NCBI GenBank assembly: GCA_027021365.1
Contig: JALUUM010000001.1
Location: 1-64,000 of the forward strand
Source: Spirochaetales bacterium
GTDB lineage: Bacteria > Spirochaetota > Spirochaetia > SZUA-6
Direction: 5' to 3'
Length of the DNA: 64,000 nucleotides
This document shows positions 23,894-32,519 of this stretch, one piece after another. Both the position numbers and the translations under genes were made by a program. The notes under the pieces were generated by a model. That model did not search any database, had not been told where the DNA came from, and worked only from the letters and a program-made list of their open reading frames with translations. Positions within the stretch are counted from its first letter, which is position 1. Every line of letters begins with the position of its first letter.

Positions 23894-25294
23894 CTATTTC
23901 AGGCCGTACTTTTTCAGCCTGTTGTACAGTGCCTTTCTGTGGATATTGAGCAACTTGGCTGCCTTGGACTTGTTGCCACTTGCGATTTCAAGTGCCCTAA
24001 CAATTGCCTCTCTTTCTATTTCTTCGAGATTCACCCCGTTTTTCAGTGTATCCTTTTCCCCGGCAGAACCCTGTATTGATCGCCGGGTCGTCGGCTTTAC
24101 CTTGCCTCTCGTGTATTCGCGTATCTCGCCGGGAAGATAGTCCTCTGTAATCAGTTCTCCTTCTGAAAGGATGAACATCCGCTCTATACAGTTTTCCAGT
24201 TCCCGCACGTTACCCGGCCAGTCGTAGTTGTAGAAAACTTCTATGACACCGGGGCTCATCCGTTTTGGGGGCTTGTTCTCCCTCTTGCTTATCTTTTCCA
24301 TGAAATGCTTTACAAGAAGGGGAATATCCTCCTTTCTATCTCTCAAAGGGGGGGCTTCGATCTTGATGACATTGAGCCTGTAAAACAGATCTCCTCTGAA
24401 ATTTCCCCTTTTCGTTTCTTCTGCAAGGTTCCTGTTCGTAGCCGCTATCAGCCTGAAATCGACCTTTATCGGTGCAAGCCCTCCCAGCCGGGTTATATTT
24501 TTTTCCTGTATAACTCTCAATAGCTTGGCCTGGAGGTTGGGGCCCATTTCACCTATTTCGTCGAGAAACAATGTGCCGCCTGCCGCAAGTTCGATTCTAC
24601 CCTGTTTTCTGTTAACAGCACCTGTAAAAGCCCCCTTTTCGAAACCAAAGAGTTCGCTCTCCAAAAGGTTTTCCGGCAGGGCGGAACAATCCACTGTGAT
24701 AAGTGGTTTATCTTTTCGTGGGCTAAGATTGTGTATGGCCTTGGCAATGAGTTCCTTTCCCGTTCCGTATTCACCCTCGATCAGTATATTGGAGGAGGAT
24801 GGAGCAGCCGTCCTGATAATGGAGAATAGCCTCTTCATTGGTTCGCTCTTTCCAATCAGGTTGTCCATGCTGTACTGTTCATCCAGTTCTTCCCTTAGGA
24901 ACCTGTTCTCCATCTTTATTTTCTTCTCGTCGAGAGCTCTCCTTATCCTGATTTTTAAGAGATCGTAGTCGAGTGGTTTTGTAAGGTAATCGTAGCCTCC
25001 TACCTTTATGGCTTCAACTGCCGAAGAAATCGAGCCATAGGCTGTAAATACGATAACGGGTAGTTCCTCGTCGTAGGAGTGTATTTCCTTGATCAATTCT
25101 ATCCCATTGATACCTGGGAGCTTGAAATCTGTCAGTATTATATCGGGGGAGGATTCCTTAAAGAGTTCAATGGCCTTTTCACCGTTGCTGCATGTTACGA
25201 TATTGTAACCTTCGTTTTCCAGATAGCCTTTAAGGACTTCGAGAATGTTACGCTTGTCGTCTATTATTAAAATGGTTTCACCGTTACCCTTCAT
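23894..25294 (-). CDS. NtrC-family sigma-54 response regulator (module 2)
   Basis: 466 residues. Receiver (1-125) with ILIIDDKRN, phospho-Asp in IILTDFKLPG and Lys in YDYLTKPLDYD. AAA+ domain with EGEYGTGKE (a Walker A with Y in place of the usual S), ESELFGFEKGAFTGA with intact GAFTGA, GGTLFLDEIGEMG, and RNVRELENC-like sensor region (PGNVRELENCIERM). Fis-type HTH: NKSKAAKLLNIHRKALYNRLKKYG. The C-terminal linker (residues about 395-420) is basic and low in complexity. The start overlaps the kinase stop by 11 bases with GAGGTGAG upstream. It should bind the paired dyads at 23789-23825 and switch on tctCBA. Confidence 0.92.
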   Translation of the reverse strand: MKGNGETILIIDDKRNILEVLKGYLENEGYNIVTCSNGEKAIELFKESSPDIILTDFKLPGINGIELIKEIHSYDEELPVIVFTAYGSISSAVEAIKVGGYDYLTKPLDYDLLKIRIRRALDEKKIKMENRFLREELDEQYSMDNLIGKSEPMKRLFSIIRTAAPSSSNILIEGEYGTGKELIAKAIHNLSPRKDKPLITVDCSALPENLLESELFGFEKGAFTGAVNRKQGRIELAAGGTLFLDEIGEMGPNLQAKLLRVIQEKNITRLGGLAPIKVDFRLIAATNRNLAEETKRGNFRGDLFYRLNVIKIEAPPLRDRKEDIPLLVKHFMEKISKRENKPPKRMSPGVIEVFYNYDWPGNVRELENCIERMFILSEGELITEDYLPGEIREYTRGKVKPTTRRSIQGSAGEKDTLKNGVNLEEIEREAIVRALEIASGNKSKAAKLLNIHRKALYNRLKKYGLK

Positions 25295-26750
25295 TGATAC
25301 TCACCTCTGAAAGTGCTTCCTTCGTATTTGTCTCATTGTACAGTTTTATCTTGAAAATTGTCCATTCTCCTTCCTTGCTTTCAACCGTCAGCTCCCCGTT
25401 GTGCTGTTCTATTATATTTAAGCAGGTTGAAAGACCGAGACCTGTTCCGTCTTTCTTTGTGGTGAAAAAGGGTTCGAAGATGTTTTTCATGTCTTCCTCT
25501 CGTATTCCCGTGCCGAAATCGATGAACTCTATTATAATAGCTTTTTCATCGCCGTTTTCTGAATTGTTATCCTTGTTATCCCGATAACTTCGTATCTTGA
25601 TTCTTCCCTGCTTATTACCCTTTGCCTGTATTGCATTAAGAATGAGGTTCATGAATACCTGTTTCAGTTGCTGGGAGTCTGCATTGACCTTGGGAAGGCC
25701 GGGCTGAAGTTCTTCTTCCACCGAGAAATCGTTTTCCATTATGTACTGCTCGGATAGGATAAGGACATCCTTCAGCAACTTGTTTATGTCTACCGGCTTG
25801 AAGTTGAATTGCTGGGGCCTTGCAAATTCCAGGAAACCATCCAGGAACTTTGACAGCCTGTTTATCTCCTCCTCGATTATGCCGGTGTATTTCTGAATCG
25901 TCATATCATCCTTGTACAAGGTGGAAAGTAGCTTGGCCGAGCCCTTTATGGGTTCCATCGGATTGCGTACCTCGTGAGCAACGACCAGTGAGAGTTTGCC
26001 GATTATTGCAAGGCGTTCCGTCTTTATCATCGATTCAATATGCCTTTTCAGGTTAAGGGTCATTTGTCTGAATGCATCGGCGAGCACACCTACCTCGTCT
26101 CCCGACCGGATATCTATCCTTCTGTTCAGGTCGCCATGTGATATTTCCTTGGCTATCCTTGCAAGCTTGTTTATTGGTTTCGAAATCTGTCCTGCAGTGA
26201 AAACGGCACCTCCCAGGCCAAAGAGTATTGCAAGAAGGCCTATTAGAAAGATTCCCCTGTTTGTCTTTCTTGCTTCCATAAGAACGTTCTTGCTGGAGAG
26301 GAATATCTGAACGTAACCAAGGACCTGCTTGGAGGTTACTATGGGATCCACTATGTCATACACGTATTCACTGCTGCTGTAGCGTTTTACCCTTATTACG
26401 GATTTGTTGTTTTCAAGAAGGTTCATGTCGAAGCCAAAGTTCACCTTCTCGCCGAGCTTGTTCAGGTTACTGTGCATTTTGACAACGAGGTTGTTGTCCA
26501 GTATTGCAATGGAGAGTACATCCTGATCCCTTACCACGGTTTCACAGTACCTCCTTAAAGTCTCGAAGTCACTGTTCAGAAGGGAGTTTATACTGGACAT
26601 GGCGACAACCTTGGAGAGCACCCTTCCCTTCCTCTCTATCTGGGAAAGCATCGTATCCTTTTCCTGTTTTGCCGAAAATGCTATTATTATGGAACTGGAC
26701 AGGAGAATTGGAATCGTAATCGCTATTGCAAAGCGTGTGGCTAACTTCAT
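25284..26750 (-). CDS. Membrane sensor histidine kinase (module 2)
   Basis: 488 residues. N-terminal membrane helix (FAIAITIPILLSSSIIIAFS), a periplasmic domain of about 140 residues with a cache-like pattern (VVRDQDVLSIAILDNNLVVKM, DPIVTSKQVLGYVQIFLS), a second helix (FLIGLLAILFGLGGAVFTAG), HAMP (ISKPINKLARIAKEISHGD), HisKA with VAHEVRNPMEPIKGSAK and HATPase_c with FMNLILNAIQAK, GTGIREEDMKNIFEPF and GTGLGLSTC. It should phosphorylate the overlapping NtrC-type gene. It is divergent from a PhnD-like binding protein gene, repeating the layout of module 1 and suggesting a shared sensing mechanism. Confidence 0.9.
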   Translation of the reverse strand: MKLATRFAIAITIPILLSSSIIIAFSAKQEKDTMLSQIERKGRVLSKVVAMSSINSLLNSDFETLRRYCETVVRDQDVLSIAILDNNLVVKMHSNLNKLGEKVNFGFDMNLLENNKSVIRVKRYSSSEYVYDIVDPIVTSKQVLGYVQIFLSSKNVLMEARKTNRGIFLIGLLAILFGLGGAVFTAGQISKPINKLARIAKEISHGDLNRRIDIRSGDEVGVLADAFRQMTLNLKRHIESMIKTERLAIIGKLSLVVAHEVRNPMEPIKGSAKLLSTLYKDDMTIQKYTGIIEEEINRLSKFLDGFLEFARPQQFNFKPVDINKLLKDVLILSEQYIMENDFSVEEELQPGLPKVNADSQQLKQVFMNLILNAIQAKGNKQGRIKIRSYRDNKDNNSENGDEKAIIIEFIDFGTGIREEDMKNIFEPFFTTKKDGTGLGLSTCLNIIEQHNGELTVESKEGEWTIFKIKLYNETNTKEALSEVSINEG

Positions 26751-26810
26751 AGGTTCTTCACCTCTTCCATGTTGAGGAATTCAGACAATTGTGTAATTAT
26801 ACTTGAAATT

Positions 26811-27716
26811 ATGGAACTCAAACACGTTCACGGAAGATTATTTTACTGTCTATGCGCAATCATAACAACACTCATGATGATATTTGCCACGGGGAAAACC
26901 TATACTGAAAACAGCAATGGAGAGCTCCCCGTCTTGAAATTCGGCCATGCTACCGGCGAGAATCCTGCCATAATATTCGGCAAGTATTCAAAGCTGATCC
27001 GCTATCTCAGCAAGAAACTTGACAGAAAAATCGTTTTTGTCCAGAGAAAGGGTTACGAGGATACCCAGAAGGCATTTCTGGGCGGTGAAATAGACATGGG
27101 GATATTGAATGCTTTTTCCTATATCCATGTCTCGGGAAGCGGAAAGATCGTCCCGATTGCTGCCAGGGTAAAGAGAAACTCGAGGACTTATCAGACCTAC
27201 ATAATAGTTAGAAAGGACGGAACGATAAAGAGCTATGAAGATTTAAAGGGAAAGATCTTTGCCTTCGGTGATCCCTTTTCAACAAGCTCTAACCTCATGC
27301 CGAGGTTGCTCTTGCGGCAGCACGGAATTGATCCTGAGAGGGATTTCAAGAAGGTACTGTCCATAAAGAAACAGGACTCGATAATTTTTGCCATACTGAA
27401 CAGGACGGTGGATGCGGGTGCAATTGCCTCTTTTATCTTCAATGAGTATGACCCGGAGGTAACAAGGAGGCTCAGGATAATGGACAGGTCAGCGAGGTTC
27501 CCCCTGGGGCCGTTCGTGGTGAGGAAGGCTCTTGATCCCTTGCTAAGAAAGAAGATACAGGCCATCCTTCTTGACATGGACAAGAGCAAGGTGGGCCTGG
27601 AGGCGCTTCATCATGCGGAGCTTGATCGCTTTGAGATGGTCAGTGACAATGACTACAATATCGTCCGTGACATGTACCGCAGGGCAATGCTGTTTAAACA
27701 ATCAGACAATAGATAA
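26811..27716 (+). CDS. PhnD-like periplasmic binding protein, sensor type (module 2)
   Basis: About 302 residues from ATG 26811, with an N-terminal hydrophobic export segment (LFYCLCAIITTLMMIFATG). PhnD-family features: LKFGHATGENPAIIFGKYSKLI, AFLGGEIDMGILNAFSYIHV, YEDLKGKIFAFGDPFSTSS, VDAGAIASFIFNEYDP. It has no permease or ATPase partner and is divergent from the module 2 kinase, so it probably acts as the ligand-binding part of the sensor rather than in uptake. The frame is open to 26769, but a TATACT box lies seven bases before ATG 26811 and no Shine-Dalgarno is visible, so this start is preferred and may be leaderless. Confidence 0.75.
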   Translation: MELKHVHGRLFYCLCAIITTLMMIFATGKTYTENSNGELPVLKFGHATGENPAIIFGKYSKLIRYLSKKLDRKIVFVQRKGYEDTQKAFLGGEIDMGILNAFSYIHVSGSGKIVPIAARVKRNSRTYQTYIIVRKDGTIKSYEDLKGKIFAFGDPFSTSSNLMPRLLLRQHGIDPERDFKKVLSIKKQDSIIFAILNRTVDAGAIASFIFNEYDPEVTRRLRIMDRSARFPLGPFVVRKALDPLLRKKIQAILLDMDKSKVGLEALHHAELDRFEMVSDNDYNIVRDMYRRAMLFKQSDNR

Positions 27717-27717
27717 A

Positions 27718-27729
27718 TTGTATGGTATA
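27718..27729. promoter_or_regulatory. Regulator site TACCATACAA (copy 1)
   Basis: TTGTATGGTATA, in reverse TATACCATACAA, sits just upstream of the -35 box of the GntR/LacI hybrid gene. The ten-base core recurs exactly at about 28950 and with one change at 28984-28994, both at the next promoter. Confidence 0.5.
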
Positions 27730-27733
27730 ATTC

Positions 27734-27763
27734 TTGACAAAATTCACACATTCTGGTTATAAT
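27734..27763 (+). promoter_or_regulatory. Sigma-70 promoter of the GntR/LacI hybrid gene
   Basis: TTGACA (27734-27739), an 18-base spacer and TATAAT (27758-27763), both boxes fully consensus. The -10 ends five bases before ATG 27769, leaving no room for a Shine-Dalgarno: probable leaderless mRNA. Confidence 0.75.
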
Positions 27764-27768
27764 ACCGA

Positions 27769-28905
27769 ATGCCTTCGAAAATACCGGAAAAGAAGAAGAT
27801 GCAGGCTGGTAAGAAAAAATACCTCGAAATAGCAGAGTACCTCAAAAGGGATATAATAAATGGCAAGTACAAGATAGGGGAAAATATTCCCACCGTGAGA
27901 AAACTTGCCGAAATGTACAACGTGAATCCTCAGACTGCAAACAAGGCTACTGCCTATCTTACCAGCCTTGGCTACCTGAAACCCCGTCAGGGTTCCGGTT
28001 CTGTGGTTTCGGTTCCGCAGTTTGCCAACGATACAGACAGGATAGTCATGCTTGTCGACAGATCGAGAAGTAAACTGATACACCTGGAAAGCCCCTCCAA
28101 TTACCACTGTAAGGATATTTACCTCTCTTTTCTCATGCAGATGAGCAACAATGAAAACCGGCCTGGTTTCATTATATATGACAAGTCAGCCTCGACCGTG
28201 GACGAAGCTCTTACCGAAGAGGTGAAGAATATAAGGGGGATCGTAGTACAGGGTTCACTGCCGGATTGTTACATCGACTACATAGCTGAGAATGATATTC
28301 CTACCGTCCTGCTAAACAGGAGATTAAAGAGGAGAGTAGGCGGGCGGTTTGGTTCTGTTGTTATTTCAGACAAGACCATAGGCAGAATGATCGATTACCT
28401 GGAGAGCCTGGGACATCACAGGATAATCTTTGCCTATTCCAAGGAACTTGAAGAGTCGGAAATTCTTGAAAAGAGGTACAGCGCAGCAGTAGTGGCAGTT
28501 GAACAGTGGAAGGCGGACATAGAGACCGAAATAAGAATATTCAAGTACCTTCCCGATTCGGCGGATTCTCTTGAAGAGCTCAAAGCGTTGATAGAAAAAG
28601 GATATTCGGCTGCCCTGGGTTACAACGATGTATCAGCCCTTGGCATGTATACCCTTCTCCACAGGATGGGTTTGAAAATCCCCTTTGATTTTTCCGTGGC
28701 AGGTTTCGATGATATCTTTGCAAGCAGGATAGCCACTCCGCCGCTTACGACGATAAGGGTGAACAGAACGGAGATGGTGGAAAGGGCATTGAGGATACTC
28801 AATCTCATTCATGAGCAGAATGCACCTCTCTATCTGGAAGAAGAGATAGAGACAGACCTTGTAATAAGAAGATCCGTCTATATGAACAGAAACAGTAAAA
28901 AGTAA
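27769..28905 (+). CDS. GntR/LacI hybrid transcriptional regulator, AraR-like
   Basis: 378 residues. The N-terminal 75 residues form a GntR winged helix (YLEIAEYLKRDIINGKYKIGENIPTVRKLAEMYNV, read as YLEIAEYLKRDIINGKY and IPTVRKLAEMYNV, then VNPQTANKATAYL and LGYLKPRQGSGSVV). The rest is a LacI-type sugar-binding domain (IRGIVVQGSLPD, IGRMIDYLESLGHHRIIFAY, AALGYNDVSALGMYTLL, VAGFDDIFASRIATPPLTTIRV). This hybrid layout is that of AraR-like repressors. It directly precedes the oligosaccharide operon at 29032-36376 and probably represses it and itself through the TACCATACAA sites. The ligand is unknown. Confidence 0.88.
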   Translation: MPSKIPEKKKMQAGKKKYLEIAEYLKRDIINGKYKIGENIPTVRKLAEMYNVNPQTANKATAYLTSLGYLKPRQGSGSVVSVPQFANDTDRIVMLVDRSRSKLIHLESPSNYHCKDIYLSFLMQMSNNENRPGFIIYDKSASTVDEALTEEVKNIRGIVVQGSLPDCYIDYIAENDIPTVLLNRRLKRRVGGRFGSVVISDKTIGRMIDYLESLGHHRIIFAYSKELEESEILEKRYSAAVVAVEQWKADIETEIRIFKYLPDSADSLEELKALIEKGYSAALGYNDVSALGMYTLLHRMGLKIPFDFSVAGFDDIFASRIATPPLTTIRVNRTEMVERALRILNLIHEQNAPLYLEEEIETDLVIRRSVYMNRNSKK

Positions 28906-28935
28906 CAGATATAACCCTTCCGAAGAAAAAAACTA

Positions 28936-28994
28936 TTGACAAAAAATAATTGTATGGTATTATATCCGTGATGAGAATACGATTGTACCATACA
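28936..28994 (+). promoter_or_regulatory. Operon promoter with two regulator sites
   Basis: TTGACA (28936-28941), 16 bases, TATTAT (28958-28963). A TTGTATGGTA site (28950-28959) overlaps the -10 box, and TGTACCATACA (28984-28994) lies inverted about 15-25 bases past the predicted start. Both share the TACCATACA core with the site upstream of the GntR/LacI hybrid gene, which suggests repression. Confidence 0.6.
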
Positions 28995-29031
28995 TTTATT
29001 TCGACGATATGAAGATTCGGGAAGGTGCCAG

Positions 29032-29937
29032 TTGAAGAAGAAATTCAAGCTTGTCGATGAAAAGGCTCTCTGGTTGATGCTCGTACCGGTAATCGCATAC
29101 TTCATAATCTTCAAGTACATCCCCGTTTCAGGAATCATAATTGCTTTCAAGCGCTACAGCCCTTTCAAGGGAATAGCCGCTAGTCCATGGGTGGGGTTCC
29201 TCTATTTCAAGCAGTTCTTTCATTCAGTCTACTTCGGTAGGGTTTTGAGAAACACCCTCATGATTGGCCTCCTCTCCATAGTAATAGCCTTTCCGATGCC
29301 GATAATCCTTGCACTCCTTCTTAATGGAATAAAGAACAGGATTTTCAAGAAAACAGCACAGACGATAACTCTTCTTCCCTATTTTGTCTCTTTCGTTGTT
29401 ATTGCAGGAATAGCAATCAACTTTCTCTCACCTTCCACTGGAGTCATAAACGGGATAATAAAACGACTGGGAGGAGAACCAATATACTTTATGCAGCAAC
29501 CCCAGTACTTCTGGTTCATCTATATAGCACTGAGGATTTTCAAGACAACAGGCTACACTGCAATTATCTACCTGGCAGCCCTCACTGCAATCGATCCTAA
29601 CCTCTATGAGGCAGCGGAGTGCGACGGTGCGGGAAGGTTCCACAAGCTGATATATATAACACTTCCGGGAATTCTTCCAACCATAATCATAATGTTCCTG
29701 GTAAGGATAGGCAGCCTTATAAGTGTTTCCTTCGAAGAGGTGCTGCTGCTTCAGAATGATGTAATCCTCTCCACCGCAGAGGTAATAAGCACCTTCGTTT
29801 ACAGAAGGGGCCTGATAGGGGCTGATTATTCCTATGCCACGGCTGTCGGATTATTCGAAACGGTGGTAGCTCTTTTTCTCGTAATATTTTCAAACAGGCT
29901 TGCAAGGAGATTCAAGAGTGAAGCGACGCTCTGGTAG
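29032..29937 (+). CDS. ABC permease, LplB/polysaccharide-transport family
   Basis: 301 residues with six membrane segments. The N-terminal LMLVPVIAYFIIFKYIPVSGIIIAFKRYSP is diagnostic of the LplB/YtePQ-type oligosaccharide permeases (visible as LVPVIAYFIIFKYIPVSG). The EAA loop is LYEAAECDGAGRFHKLIYITL near residue 200. TTG 29032 is preceded by GGAAGGT. It starts the operon LplB-LplC-LplA-GH3-DUF2264. No ATPase gene is included, normal for this family, which borrows a shared MsmX-like ATPase encoded elsewhere. Confidence 0.9.
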   Translation: MKKKFKLVDEKALWLMLVPVIAYFIIFKYIPVSGIIIAFKRYSPFKGIAASPWVGFLYFKQFFHSVYFGRVLRNTLMIGLLSIVIAFPMPIILALLLNGIKNRIFKKTAQTITLLPYFVSFVVIAGIAINFLSPSTGVINGIIKRLGGEPIYFMQQPQYFWFIYIALRIFKTTGYTAIIYLAALTAIDPNLYEAAECDGAGRFHKLIYITLPGILPTIIIMFLVRIGSLISVSFEEVLLLQNDVILSTAEVISTFVYRRGLIGADYSYATAVGLFETVVALFLVIFSNRLARRFKSEATLW

Positions 29938-30796
29938 TATCATTCCCGATGTCATTCTTTATCTCATAGTAACACTAATATGCATTGTTACAGTCTATCC
30001 CTTCATATATGTGCTTTCAGCCTCCCTCTCCGACCCGCAGGCACTCTATGAAAACAGGGTAGTATTTCTACCCGTTGCACCTTTCAGTGTCGAATCCTAC
30101 AGGTTGATTCTGCGCGATTCGAGGATCTGGACTGGTTATGCAAATACTCTCTTCTACGTAACCTTCGGAACTGCAATTAACCTTATAATGTCAATTTTAG
30201 CTGCATACCCGATGTCGAGAAAAAGGTTCAGCGGGAGAAAATTTATGAACATCTTTGTTTCTGTAACGATGTTCATTTCCGCAACGGGAATGATGATTCC
30301 CCTCTACCTCGTTGTCAAATCGCTCCATCTTCTTAACACGAGACTCTCCATCTTAATAGTTTTTGCAGCCTTTCCGTTCTATGTGATAATTCTGCGCTCC
30401 TTCTTCGAAACGATTCCAGAGGAACTTTTCGAGGCTGCAAGGATAGACGGGGCTTCGGAGTTAACGATTCTCACGAGAATAGTCCTTCCATTATCAGGGG
30501 CTGCTCTTGCAACCATTGGACTCTACTACCTGACAAACAGATGGAATGGCTATTTCTGGGCAATGGTCTTTTTAAATGATGAGAAGAAATTTCCGCTTCA
30601 GGTAGTGCTCCGCCAGTTGATAGTGCTCGCATCGATGGGAGAAGAGATGGATGCCAATATAGGGAAAGCTGCTACCAATGCGGAGGCCGTAAAGTATGCA
30701 ACCATCGTAGTGGCGACCCTTCCAATTGCAGTCATATATCCCTTCATACAGAAGTATTTCGTAAAGGGGGTAACGCTGGGCTCGGTGAAGGGTTAG
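29918..30796 (+). CDS. ABC permease, LplC/MalG-like family
   Basis: 292 residues from GTG 29918, which has AAGGAG eight bases upstream and overlaps the end of the LplB gene by 20 bases. Six membrane segments; YVLSASLSDPQALYENRVVFLP near the N-terminus (first part YVLSASLSDPQALYE) and the terminal FVKGVTLGSVKG are typical of LplC-type permeases, and the EAA loop reads LFEAARIDGASELTILTRIV. It pairs with LplB to form the membrane channel. Confidence 0.9.
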   Translation: MKRRSGSIIPDVILYLIVTLICIVTVYPFIYVLSASLSDPQALYENRVVFLPVAPFSVESYRLILRDSRIWTGYANTLFYVTFGTAINLIMSILAAYPMSRKRFSGRKFMNIFVSVTMFISATGMMIPLYLVVKSLHLLNTRLSILIVFAAFPFYVIILRSFFETIPEELFEAARIDGASELTILTRIVLPLSGAALATIGLYYLTNRWNGYFWAMVFLNDEKKFPLQVVLRQLIVLASMGEEMDANIGKAATNAEAVKYATIVVATLPIAVIYPFIQKYFVKGVTLGSVKG

Positions 30797-30820
30797 ATAG
30801 ATTCCGTATCTGGTAATGTC

Positions 30821-30843
30821 ACCGGATGTTATCCGGTTTTTTT
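30821..30843 (+). terminator. Intrinsic terminator/attenuator between permeases and binding protein
   Basis: ACCGGAT-GTT-ATCCGGT followed by seven Ts. It lies inside the operon between LplC and the binding protein; no separate promoter is obvious after it, so partial read-through or an additional promoter is implied. Confidence 0.7.
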
Positions 30844-30872
30844 AAAAAACCACTATTAAAGGAGAGAAAAAA

Positions 30873-32426
30873 ATGAAAAAAGCTTTAATGCTCTTTATTC
30901 TTGTCCTTGTATCGACAGGAATGGTCTTTGCGGCCGGGCAGGGAGAAGCAAAGGCAAAGGGAGCGGTTGCACCTGTGTTAAAGATATGGGCCGTAAAGGC
31001 GGCAGAGGTGCCGGTTGATACGGAAAACCTTGCCAACTGGAAGGAGATACAGAAGGATACCGGGGTAAAGATAAACTGGCAACTGATTTCAACACAGGTG
31101 AAGGACCATAAATTCAACCTGTTAATGGCATCTGGTGAGCTTCCCGATGTGGTTGCCTACTACGAAGGGAAGGGAGGTCACTCAAGCATAAATCGTTTCG
31201 GGCAAGAGGGCGCATTCATTCCCCTGGAGGATATGATAGAGAAGTATGCCCCGAATCTCAAGAAGGTTCTTCTGGAAGATCAGAAGATAAAGGACATGAT
31301 AACGGCACCGGACGGCCATATCTATTTTGTCCCCATGCTTGCTGCCATAAAGGCTGCAAGAGGATGGTATATCCGCTATGACTGGCTGGACAAGCTTGGC
31401 CTTAAAGTCCCAAAGACAACCGACGAGCTGTACAATGTTTTGGTGGCATTCAGAGACAGGGACCCCAATGGTAACGGCAAGAAGGATGAGATTCCCCTTG
31501 TTTTCAGGAGAAGGGGTGATGATGCATTTTACAACATTCAGGCCTTTGCCTATGCCTTCGATGCCGATATGGGCTGGGTTTTAAGGGGAAATACCGTTCA
31601 CTACGGCCCTGCAGAGCCCCAGTACAAGGATTACCTGCAGTACATTCACAAACTCTACAGTGCGAAGCTGATAGACCAGGAGGTCCTTACAAGGCCTGGT
31701 AACCCAAGGAATGAACTTTTCGGAAAGAACCTTGCAGGCTGTATTCATGACTGGTTCGCATCGACTGCAAGCCTGAACGATACACTGAAAGATAAGATTC
31801 CGGGATTCAACCTCCGTCACATGCCGCCGCCTGTGGGAACGGCCAAAAAGCCCTATACCAGAATACAGATGAGCCGTGTGCGAAAGGACGGAGGCTGGGC
31901 CATTACCTCTGCAAACAAGCACCCCGTGGAAACTATCAAGATGATGGATTTTATCTATTCCAAAAAGGGTATCATCCTAACAAACTTCGGCGTCGAGGGA
32001 AGGGACTACACCATGGTAAACGGAGTTCCCACCTATACCGACCTGATAAAGCACAATCCGAATGGCCTTGGATTTCACGAGGCACTCGTAACGGAGGGCT
32101 GCCAGTGGAAGATAGGAATGGTACAGGATATCAACTACGAAAAGCAGTTTGCAAACAAGATTGCATTTGCCGCGAGAAAGGATTATCAGGACCACTATAT
32201 AATCGATGCTTTCCCAATGCTCTCCTTTACCGAGGAGGAGACGAATGTGCTTAAAGACAAGTACAGCCAGATTCGTTCCTACGTTCTGGAGAATACGGCC
32301 AAGTTTATGGTTGGTGCGCGGCCTGTTTCGCAGTTCGACCAGTTCGTGAAGGAACTTAATGGCATGGGGCTTAAAGAGGTTACAGCAATTTATCAGAAGG
32401 CCTACGACAGAAAGTTCGGAAAGTAA
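30873..32426 (+). CDS. Oligosaccharide ABC substrate-binding protein, LplA-like
   Basis: 517 residues, the large size typical of LplA-type binding proteins. The signal peptide ends near LVSTGMVFAAGQGEAKA. The mature protein has NWKEIQKDTGVKINWQLIS, FNLLMASGELPDVVAYYEG, APDGHIYFVPML, WYIRYDWLDKLGLKVPKTTDELYNVL (as WYIRYDWLDKLGLKVP), DRDPNGNGKKDEIPL (a calcium-binding-like acidic loop common in this family) and GGWAITSANKHPVETIKMMDF. It delivers an oligosaccharide to LplBC. AAAGGAGAG precedes the ATG. Confidence 0.9.
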   Translation: MKKALMLFILVLVSTGMVFAAGQGEAKAKGAVAPVLKIWAVKAAEVPVDTENLANWKEIQKDTGVKINWQLISTQVKDHKFNLLMASGELPDVVAYYEGKGGHSSINRFGQEGAFIPLEDMIEKYAPNLKKVLLEDQKIKDMITAPDGHIYFVPMLAAIKAARGWYIRYDWLDKLGLKVPKTTDELYNVLVAFRDRDPNGNGKKDEIPLVFRRRGDDAFYNIQAFAYAFDADMGWVLRGNTVHYGPAEPQYKDYLQYIHKLYSAKLIDQEVLTRPGNPRNELFGKNLAGCIHDWFASTASLNDTLKDKIPGFNLRHMPPPVGTAKKPYTRIQMSRVRKDGGWAITSANKHPVETIKMMDFIYSKKGIILTNFGVEGRDYTMVNGVPTYTDLIKHNPNGLGFHEALVTEGCQWKIGMVQDINYEKQFANKIAFAARKDYQDHYIIDAFPMLSFTEEETNVLKDKYSQIRSYVLENTAKFMVGARPVSQFDQFVKELNGMGLKEVTAIYQKAYDRKFGK

Positions 32427-32442
32427 TTCAGGTTGATATTTG

Positions 32443-32467
32443 CCACCCGCACCGGGAGTGCGGGTGG
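32443..32467 (+). terminator. GC-rich intercistronic hairpin after the binding protein
   Basis: A perfect 10-base stem (32443-32452 CCACCCGCAC with 32458-32467) and a five-base loop, without a T-run. It probably protects the binding-protein mRNA 3' end rather than stopping transcription. Confidence 0.6.
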
Positions 32468-32519
32468 TACCTTTAAACAACAATTTTAAAACAGGAATCT
32501 GATTAAAGGAGAGGGTGTT

